Assembly (NCBI GenBank): GCA_025399215.1 | Contig: MU621137.1 | Location: forward strand, 1 to 64,000 | DNA: 64,000 bases | Direction: 5' to 3' | DNA from: Globomyces pollinis-pini | Taxonomy: Eukaryota > Chytridiomycota > Chytridiomycetes > Rhizophydiales > Globomycetaceae | Part shown: positions 56,414 through 64,000 of the stretch, piece by piece | Position numbering within the stretch: position 1 is the first letter of the stretch | Layout of the letters: each line of letters starts with the position of its first letter | The notes under the pieces: generated by a model | Databases searched by the model: none | The model's input: the letters and a program-made list of their open reading frames with translations, nothing else | Told to the model about the DNA's origin: nothing | Made by a program: the position numbers and the translations under genes

Positions 56414-57806
56414 ATGAAGAAAGACAAAAACCAAAAGGATATTGTCAAGAATCCGGCTATTCAGGCGGTGAATAAAATCATTGAAACGGATAAAAGTCGA
56501 GTGGTCAATGCAACTGTGGAAAAAACAACCAATATTCAGGAAAAACCAGAAACCTTTATCACTCAAAAAGGAGGGAAAATGTAACAATATATATGTCAAT
56601 ATTGATATGATTATAGTATACAAGGAATTGTTGAAACTTCTGGAATTCAAGTAATATTGTAGTTATTGATAGATTAGCAAGATCAAATGTTACAGAATCG
56701 TCGGACGTTACAATCGACACTCTTGCTTCAAAAGAAACGTGAAATGCAAGCTGTTCAACAAATGTTGGAAAAACGTCGAATTGAGTTTGCTAAACGAATG
56801 GAAGTAAGAATGAATTGTAATTTATCTGTTTTAGGAATGTCGTGAAAAACAAGATGAATTACGTTCAAAAGTTTGGTGTATAGCTTTTAATGAGTAGCAA
56901 AAACAAATCAAGGAACGTGTATCAAAATTCGAAAAGTTTTTAAAAGAAAATGATGCGAAACGATTAAGAGCCAATCTGAAGGCGGTAGCCGAAAAAAAGA
57001 TGCGAGAACAAAAGGTACTGTGATGACATTCATTTGTGGTAGGAAGTTGAATTATTGGCCATTCAGAAACAATTACAAGTGGAGCAAGGAAAATCATCAC
57101 ATATACTACACTTAATCAGTAACGTTCAGTAACCTTAATTCGTTTAGAAAAGCATCAGATTTATGAACAATATCTACAATCAATCGTTGATGTGTTACCA
57201 CCGGATTACCTGGACGTACATGAACCACAAATCAATGATATCATCATGAGACATAAAACGTTGGTGGAAACAAATAAGGATTTGATTGCGGATGTGGCAC
57301 ACAACCAAGATGAGATTGAACGTGCTCAATCCACTTTATTGGGTTTAGTGAAAGAAAAGAATGATTTGATCATGGTATATTTCGGTATCGTTAAGCGTAG
57401 GTATTTAATTCTAAATTGGGAACACGCCAGAAAACTCTGGATAAATTAAAGCAGGAATCAGCATATTTGGAGGAAGGGTTGGAACATCGCGATAATACAG
57501 GAAAAGAGAGAGTATGGTCCATATTTAATTCCATAGATGAGAATGCTTTCCGAAACTAAATTGGCAATCGATGACTTGTATGAGCGTATCAAAGATCAAA
57601 ACAAAAAGAGAGTATTGACCACTACAGAGAAGGAAACAACTGATCCTACTAGTACTGAGCATGGTACTTTGGTTAAAGGTTCTAGCAATTTGAAGTCGTG
57701 GTTGGATAAATTACATGCACTTCAATACAGAGTTTTGGATTTGCAGGATATCACACAATTCGAAAAGATTCGTGCTGGTGAGGCTGCTAAGCAAAGCAAA
57801 CGATAG
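56414..57806 (+). CDS. CCDC42/CFAP73-type flagellar coiled-coil protein
   Basis: 387-aa product in nine exons: 56414..56580, 56617..56650, 56678..56803, 56835..56870, 56898..57014, 57043..57118, 57148..57374, 57401..57511, 57537..57806. Almost entirely coiled coil. The DUF4200-type core is recognisable: REMQAVQQMLEKRRIEFAKR, KERVSKFEKFLKENDAKRLR, IYEQYLQSIVDVLPPDYLDV and RHKTLVETNKDLIADVAHNQ. Related proteins (CCDC42, CFAP73/MIA2) are needed for sperm flagella or inner-dynein (MIA) regulation. With tectonic this is the second gene pointing to a motile flagellated stage. I cannot separate CCDC42 from CFAP73 by eye. Confidence 0.78.
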
Positions 57807-57840
57807 CTCAGTTGCTGAGTGATCATTAGAGAGAAATAAA

Positions 57841-57993
57841 CGTGTATTTTTACTAATTGATTCGTATTAACTCGCGTAACTTTTAGCTAAGTCTCTACCA
57901 ATACAAATTACGTGTATTTTGACTAATTGATTCGCATGAACTCAAATGACCCCAACATAAGCTTTAGCTCAGTCTCTTCCAATACAATTTTAC
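57841..57993 (+). repeat. Imperfect tandem duplication (~70/83 bp)
   Basis: Two related units in the spacer between the CCDC42-like and BRD8-like genes: 57841..57910 and 57911..57993. Both start CGTGTATTTT, share ACTAATTGATTCG and end with (A)GTCTCTNCCAATACAA. The second has a ~13-bp insertion. Not similar to any mobile element I recognise; it may contain promoter elements of the BRD8-like gene. Confidence 0.7.
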
Positions 57994-58029
57994 GTGAGAA
58001 TGAAAAAATGAAATTTTTCTTGGTTTTTG

Positions 58030-59022
58030 ATGCTGTCAGTAAAGACAAAACTGGAAGCTGCCAAACTATACCAGCAAGGACTTGAATACAATAAAATAAG
58101 CAAGCAACTGTCTATCCCACTCACAGTAACTTGAACCTTAAATAATATATTAATAGAATTATCACTATAGGAATGTAAAAATATGTTAAAATCACTATTG
58201 GAATATCATAATCAGTCTATTGATCATGTCGTTGATGCACTATCAAAAGAGCGAATGAAAGAATTATGTATTGACTTATCCAAATTAGAAGAAAAGTTTC
58301 TAACCATTCAACAAAATCAAAATGATGAAATTCAAGATTCTCAAGGTGATTTGGATGTATCAGAACAAGTTTCCAGTTCAGATAAAATTCAAAACAATGA
58401 AAAATCAGAGAGTATTTCTTTGAATTCAACGTCTTCAGGAAGATCTCAACCAAAAGATTCATATTCAGTTAAAGATCGATTATTTTCTAATTCTCCTGTA
58501 AAAAAAAGAGGTATCATCTTTAATTTAATTTTCAGGTGCATTAAACTCTGATGTAGAAACTAATACCGATTTGGATTCCAATACCGAAACCTCACTAGGT
58601 ATATTGTCTATGTTTGTTGATTGAAAAGATAGTAGTAGTGTGACTAGTACCAAACGTCAAAAAGTTGCAATGGCGACTTGGAAAAGGACTGCAAATATGA
58701 TCTGGTCCAAGATTGCTGATCACCGTGCTGGTAATTTATTCTTAAAGCCGTCCAAAGATCCTCTGTATGCTCAGATAGTGAAGCAGCCAATGTGCTTGGA
58801 ACAAGTGAAATCCAGAATCCGGTCCAAAGTATTAATAGTATCAACTTATTTATTTAGGCAATATCAAACACAGCAGAATTCCATCGTGATGTTATGCAGG
58901 TGTTGGCTAATGCTGTGATGTTTAGTCCAGAGGATGATTTTGAATTGCATGCTATGGCTTTGGAGATGAAACAATATGTTGATTCAGAAATGCAGAATTT
59001 TTTAGTTCTTCATACCGAATGA
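58030..59022 (+). CDS. BRD8: BRD8-like bromodomain protein (NuA4/TIP60 complex)
   Basis: 287-aa product. Exons: 58030..58125, 58171..58510, 58536..58598, 58629..58828, 58858..59022. The N-terminus has helices (LSVKTKLEAAKLYQQGLEYN) then a Ser/Asp/Asn-rich linker. The C-terminal ~115 residues are a bromodomain in the BRD8 style: TWKRTANMIWSKIADHRAGN, DPLYAQIVKQPMCLEQVKSR, AEFHRDVMQVLANAVMFSPE. The usual acetyl-lysine Asn corresponds to NAVM. BRD8 is a NuA4/TIP60 histone acetyltransferase subunit. The first intron is 45 nt, somewhat long. An extra upstream coding exon cannot be excluded. Confidence 0.8.
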
Positions 59023-59092
59023 TAGCCATTATAAAGACTCTGTATAAATCATTATTGTTTAGAAAAGATAGTGATAGAATAGATCGCTTGAG

Positions 59093-59206
59093 TTATTGCA
59101 AAAGGCCCAACAGTTTAGCATTTCTTTGAATAATACCAAAATCTTCAGTTAATTGATAAGCTTCAGTTACAGTTTTTGATCCATTAAATCTGGTACCATA
59201 GATCAT
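59093..59206 (-). CDS. Possible small protein antisense to the CDC34 5' region
   Basis: An open frame ending TAA at 59093 gives MIYGTRFNGSKTVTEAYQLT and continues to NAKLLGLLQ. The frame stays open upstream ([16 protein letters not shown]) across the CDC34 first exon on the other strand, where a CTAACGGTTTAG acceptor-like site lies. It reads like protein, but no upstream ATG or exon was found and no family is recognised. It may be a real gene overlapping the CDC34 promoter, or chance. Confidence 0.25.
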   Translation of the reverse strand: MIYGTRFNGSKTVTEAYQLTEDFGIIQRNAKLLGLLQ

Positions 59207-59255
59207 TGTGACCACTTTCGTGTAATCACCAATTAAATTTTGCCACAAACTTCCA

Positions 59256-60054
59256 ATGGCAGCGCAAACATTAGCAAAACAGGTAGAATAGAATTCTAAA
59301 CCGTTAGTTTAAAGAACTGACTATCCACCCTGTTCCTGGGTTTGTAGTCGAACTGAAGAATGATAATATATTCGAATGGAGTGTGGGTATTATTGGTCCA
59401 CCAAAAACAATTTATCAAGGAGGTTATTTTCTAGTATACACTTCCTCTCTCATATATTAGGCTACTATTAAATTTCCTTCGGATTATCCTTTCAATCCTC
59501 CTACCTTTACCTTCAACTCAGACTTTTTTCACCCAAATGTGTAATGGACTAGTTTTAATTCTCTTTAGTTATAAAGATGGAAAGCTTTGTATTTCTATAT
59601 TACATCCTCCTGGTGATGATCCTACTAGGTTTGCAATATTGTAGCAACTCATTTTTACTTTTAGTGGCGAAACAGCGGCTGAAAGATGGAATCCCACACA
59701 ATCTGTAGAATCCATTTTATTGTCGATTGTATCTTTGATAAACGATCCTAATTGTTCATCACCAGCGAATGTGGATGCAGGAGTAATTATTTAATAGTTT
59801 TATAGTTTAGGTTATGTATAGATCTGATAGAGACGCGTATAATGCGATAGTTCAACAACAAGTTAATGAATCCAAGAAAAATATTCCTGAACATGTTAAT
59901 ATTCCTACAACAGGTATCATTAAATAATTTTATTGTAGATGCACAATATCAACAAATTAGTCATAATAATCAACTTTTAACACCAGAAGATGATTCTGAA
60001 TTTTGGGGAGAAGAGGATGATGAAAGCTTTGGAATTGAATCTGAAGAAGATTAA
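59256..60054 (+). CDS. CDC34: E2 ubiquitin-conjugating enzyme CDC34/UBE2R
   Basis: 209-aa product in seven exons: 59256..59282, 59308..59433, 59461..59540, 59569..59628, 59665..59782, 59811..59913, 59939..60054. The UBC fold is complete: [52 protein letters not shown] with the catalytic Cys, the acidic loop GDDPTSGE typical of Cdc34 and UBE2G, and [20 protein letters not shown]. The C-terminal tail is acidic ([15 protein letters not shown]), the hallmark used to dock on SCF cullin. Cdc34 with SCF triggers destruction of cell-cycle inhibitors. The 36-nt intron at 59629..59664 is close to the acidic loop codons. Confidence 0.95.
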
Positions 60055-60152
60055 ATTGTTTCTATAATAAAAAAAAAAGAAATTGTGAATATGCTATGTG
60101 GCTTATAAAAAGTAAAAACCCTGGTTGAAATTTTTGAGTATCAATTTCTTCA

Positions 60153-63089
60153 ATGACAAAAACTGAAATTAAAGAAAAACAAATCGAAAAGAAGGATGAA
60201 AAAAAGAAAGATATCAAAGATGATGAAGAATTGGTATACTGTTATTATTAATTCAATTTATAGGTATTCTACTCTTGATTAATCTTTATCAGTCAGAAGA
60301 AGATTTACAATTAAAATCAGAATTAGAAATGTTAGTAGAACGTTTAAAAGAAAACAAAACAGATTTACATCGTCCTGCATTAGAAACTTTAAGAACTTTG
60401 ATTCGTACTTCTACTTCTTCTATGACTTCCGTACCAAAACCATTAAAGTTTTTGAGACCACATTACAAAGATCTGGTCAACGTTTATGAAAAATGGCCAA
60501 AATCTGATACAAAAGTTTGTAGATTCAATCACTGATCATTAGAAATTTTTGGCAGATATTTTATCAGTTTTAGCAATGTCTTACTCTGATGAAAATACAA
60601 GAGATAGCATAAAGTACAGATTACTTGGATCTTCAGAGTCAGCTGGTTCTTGGGGTCATGAATACGTTCGGTACTTTATCTATTTTTGAATTAATTGTCA
60701 GTCATTTAGCTGCAGAAATAATTGGCGAATATCAAAGTAATTCAGAGGATGCAGCCAAAAATAAAATTCTCCTTGACCAAGCATTGGAGTTGGTACCATT
60801 TTTCTTGAAACACAATGCTGAAGCCGATGCATGTGATTTATTACTTGAATTGGAATCACTTCCACGATTGACTGAATTTGTAGATAAAGTCACTTACGCT
60901 CGTGTTTGTTTATACATTGTTGGGTAAATTCTCCATATTAACAATAGGTGTGCTCCTTACGTTACTCCACCAGATGATATTGTAATCCTTAAAGTTGCAC
61001 ATGAAATTTACAAGAAAATGGACCAGTATCCATCTGCACTTCAAGTTGCTTTGAAATTGAACGATTTAGAACTAATTAAAGAAGATTTTATGAATTGTCC
61101 TGATCCGTGAGTGTTTGTGACTAACATTATAGTGTTGTAAAGAAACAACTAGCATATATACTAGCCAGACAGCAACTTAGTTTTGATGTCGAAGATGAGG
61201 ATCTTACTGACATACTGCATAATACCAGATTATCAGAGCATTTTATGGCTTTAGGAAGAGATTTGGATGTAATGGAACCAAAACATCCTGAAGACATTTA
61301 TAAAACACATTTAGAAAACATTAGTATGCAATTAGAATGACCTTAATATGTAGAACCTGGTCTCGCTACAACTGTTGATTCTGCTAAACAGAATCTTGCA
61401 TCCACCTTCGTCAATGCATTTTTAAACTGTGGGTTTGGATCAGATAAGCTTATGATGGGACCAGAAGAAGGTTCTTGGATATATAAGAACAAGGATCATG
61501 GTTAGTATATCTAGTAGACTTATTTTAGGAATGATGAGTGCTACCGCTTCTCTGGGAGCTATTTTATTATGGGACGTGGATGCTGGATTAACTCAAATCG
61601 ATAAATATTTATATTCCACTGATGACAATATTAAAGCAGGAGCTTTGTTAGCAATTGGGCTTGTCACATGTGGTGTCCGAAATGAAGCCGATCCGGCTTT
61701 AGCATTACTATCAGAGCAAATCAATGCACCTAAGGAGATTTTAAGAGTCGCGTCCATTATTGGGTAAGAAGTTAATTCATGTAACGATTAGTCTTGGAAT
61801 TGCATATGCAGGAACAGCCCATCCGGAAGTTTTATCCCTACTTTTGCCTCTTGTTTCTGACACAACTATTACAATGGAATTATCTAGTTTAGCTGCACTT
61901 TCCCTTGGTTTAGTATTCTCTAGTACTTGCGATGGTGATATCACATCAACCATCCTTCAAACTTTGATGGAAAGAGAAGAGAAAGATTTGAAAGATAGTT
62001 ATGCTCGAATGATGGCTGTAGGATTAGCATTACTATTTTTAGGAAAGCAAGAAGCAGCGGATGCACCAGTTGAAACACTTAAAGCAATTGAAAATCCACT
62101 TGCTAAGCAAGCTGAAGTAATGGTAGAAATTTGTGCATATGCTGGTAATGCTATTCTACTAACCCTTCAGGTACCGGAAATGTGTTAAAAATTCAAAAAA
62201 TGTTACATTATTGTAACGATCATTTGGATCCTGAAAAGGAAGATGCTACATTCCAAGCATTTGCTGTTATTGGTATTGCCATGATTGCAATGGGTGAAGA
62301 CATTGGTCAAGATATGGCAGTTCGACAGTTTAATCATTTGATGCATTATGGTGAACTTGTTATTAGACGAGCAGTACCATTAGCAATTGGTCTATTATGT
62401 ACATCCAACCCTCTCGTACATTTGCTTGATTTGCTCTCCAAATACTCACATGACCACGATGCTGAAGTTTCTATCAATGCCATTTTCGCTATGGGTCTTA
62501 TTGGAGCAGGAACAAACAATGCCCGTCTTGCGCAAATGCTTAGACAATTGGCAACATATTACCACAAAGAACCTAACCATTTGTTTATGGTTAGAATTTC
62601 TCAAGGACTTTTACATATGGGCAAGGGAACATTGACTGCCAATCCTTTTACATGTAATCGACAACTTATGTCTACACCATCTGCAGCCTCACTCTTTGTT
62701 TTATTGACTGCATTCACCGACACCAAGGCATTCGTGTTGGGTAAAGCTCACTACTTTTTATACTATTTGATTCCATCTATTTATCCTCGATTCTTAATGA
62801 CTTTGGATGAGACTGGAACTGCCATCCCAACAACGGTCAGAGTTGGACAAGCAGTGGATGTGGTTGGACAAGCAGGTCGACCAAAGACTATCACTGGATT
62901 CCAAACACACACGACACCAGTGTTGTTAGCATATACCGAACGAGCCGAACTGGCAACTGAAGAATTCTTGCCTTTAACCACTGTCTTGGAAGGATTTGTT
63001 ATTTTGAAAAAGAATCCAGAGGTATGATATTATTTTTTAACTATTCTCTTTAGTGGATGGAAGAAGATATTGCTGAAGTTAAGAAGTGA
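60153..63089 (+). CDS. RPN1: 26S proteasome regulatory subunit RPN1 (PSMD2)
   Basis: 874-aa product in eleven exons: 60153..60233, 60293..60514, 60543..60670, 60702..60923, 60948..61106, 61133..61323, 61354..61500, 61529..61763, 61792..62144, 62171..63021, 63054..63089. After a Lys/Glu-rich start it matches RPN1 throughout: [37 protein letters not shown], the toroidal PC repeats ([37 protein letters not shown]) and the conserved C-terminal [23 protein letters not shown]1 is the base scaffold that docks ubiquitin receptors and Ubp6. The charged insertion seen in vertebrates is absent. Intron 1 (60234..60292) divides exactly into 30 + 29 nt at an internal AG|GT. Confidence 0.97.
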
Positions 63090-63251
63090 TTATTAAAATA
63101 AATAAGTTCTTACTATGAATAGATCATAATCCCTAAAATACCAAACTAAATATATTGAGACTCTACCACTCATAAATTACTGAAAAGAAATCACCCGTTG
63201 ATCTAATGACAGGTTTTAGTTGTGTGTTGTTTGTGGTATTTTGATCTAAGA

Positions 63252-63268
63252 TTAGGGTTGCTAGGGTT
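63252..63268 (+). promoter_or_regulatory. Telobox/Tbf1-like double element, CCT4 promoter
   Basis: TTAGGGTTGCTAGGGTT, 41 bp upstream of the CCT4 ATG. It differs at one position from the element in the RPL12/GLE1 promoter and has the same spacing of half-sites. Shared use by a ribosomal protein gene and a chaperonin gene fits a growth-related regulon. Confidence 0.55.
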
Positions 63269-63308
63269 GGCCACTTTTGGTTTTTCGTTTTATTTTTCTT
63301 TGATCAAA

Positions 63309-64000
63309 ATGACCCAAAGTCGCTCACAATTCAAGGATAAAGAGAAACCTGCTGAAGTTAGATCAAGTAATATCGTAGCTGCAAAAGGTACTTGGTTCTC
63401 TAGCTAATCTGGGTAGCCGTTGCTGACGCGATCAGAACTAGTTTAGGTCCAAGAGGAATGGATAAAATGGTTCGTACTTTTGTTTTTTATATATTAGATT
63501 CAATTCGGAAAGGGGGAAGTCGTCATCACTAATGATGGTGCTACTATTTTAAAGCATATGTCGGTTATGCATCCGGCCGCAAAGATGGTATTTGATGTTG
63601 TTATTGATCTCGTCATTTAGTTGGTTGATCTATCTGCTGCTCAAGATATCGAAGCTGGTGATGGTACTACTTCAGTAGTCGTCTTGGCTGGAAGTCTCTT
63701 GATGGCTGCTGAAAGTTTATTGGCAAAAGGAATTCATCCAACCACAATTGCTGAATCTTTCACTAGAGCTGCACAACTCTCTTCCACTTACTTGGAAGAA
63801 ATCTCCACCAAACTTGATTTGAATGATCGGGAATCTCTCTTACGTGCTGCTTCAACTTCATTAAATTCAAAGATTGTTTCACAATATTCTACTTTATTAT
63901 CCCCTATTGCAGTTGATTCGGTTCTAAGAGTGATTGACCCTGCTGTTGCTACAAATGTTGATCTACGGGATATTCGTTTGGTTACTAAATTGGGAGGAAC
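63309..64000 (+). CDS. CCT4: Chaperonin CCT subunit delta (CCT4), 3' end outside window
   Basis: Group II chaperonin subunit, first ~200 residues. Exons: 63309..63387, 63417..63469, 63498..63587, 63621..>64000 (introns 29, 28 and 33 nt). ATP-binding motifs are in place: [32 protein letters not shown] and [19 protein letters not shown]. The segments [21 protein letters not shown] and ATSTSLNSK-like [15 protein letters not shown], with [20 protein letters not shown], fit CCT4 better than other subunits. CCT folds actin, tubulin and WD40 proteins. The window ends inside the intermediate domain. Confidence 0.95.

Noticed and set aside
1..64000. Non-standard genetic code (ciliate-like TAA/TAG reassignment), considered because of the tiny introns and many internal stops
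   Set aside because: Every internal stop can be removed by GT-AG introns, and all three standard stops end genes at the expected positions.

Overview
This is a gene-dense stretch of an AT-rich eukaryotic nuclear genome, most likely from a flagellated (zoosporic) early-diverging fungus or close relative. It is not bacterial: nearly every gene is broken by spliceosomal introns. The fungal affinity rests on a ChAPs/exomer gene, a Mis12/Mtw1 kinetochore gene and the general gene set. The flagellate affinity rests on a tectonic (ciliary transition zone) gene and a CCDC42/CFAP73-type axonemal coiled-coil gene. Complex I (NDUFS6) is present, so respiration looks conventional. All coding regions end in standard stops, so no recoding is needed.

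The dominant feature is intron size. I modelled about 190 introns by hand; almost all are 23-39 nt, GT...AG, often with a CTAAC/TTAAC-like branch site close to the acceptor. Every complete spliced model has a length divisible by three and rebuilds the expected family alignment. Many short open frames in the raw sequence are exon pieces, and many apparent in-frame stops are intronic. The few longer introns (72, 74, 80, 134 and 146 nt) stand out. Several ~58-nt introns look like two minimal introns placed back to back.

Layout: 1-2840, two tandem GH1 beta-glucosidases, with a third, inverted copy at 8977-10592. 2899-8962, coilin, Cdc7 kinase and a Myb/GON4-like nuclear protein. 10793-16263, TrmO-like tRNA methyltransferase, a small unknown gene, Mis12 and a ChAPs protein. 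16559-26653, two tandem paralogues of the largest TFIIIC subunit, the first with an inserted PHD-like zinc finger. 26728-35505, tectonic, FAN1 nuclease, a small unknown gene, AP-3 sigma, NDUFS6, an XPF/ERCC1-fold HhH protein, a DHHC acyltransferase and a twin CX9C protein. 36048-45298, ribosomal protein uS2/SA, Mediator Med1, augmin HAUS4, a KH-domain (FUBP-like) protein, a C2H2 protein with a prenylation box, CD2BP2/Lin1 and a secreted aspartic protease. 45537-52823, DNA polymerase zeta (REV3), 25 modelled exons. 53274-64000, RPL12, GLE1, a TPR protein, CCDC42-like, BRD8-like bromodomain protein, CDC34, RPN1 and CCT4 (cut by the window edge).

The most unusual items are a chromodomain inside the REV3 reading frame, candidate zero-length and 2-nt exons, the PHD-like finger in one of two TFIIIC paralogues, a C2H2 protein ending in a CaaX box, and a shared 17-bp telobox/Tbf1-like element at the RPL12/GLE1 and CCT4 promoters. 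No tRNA, rRNA, CRISPR array or transposon was recognised.
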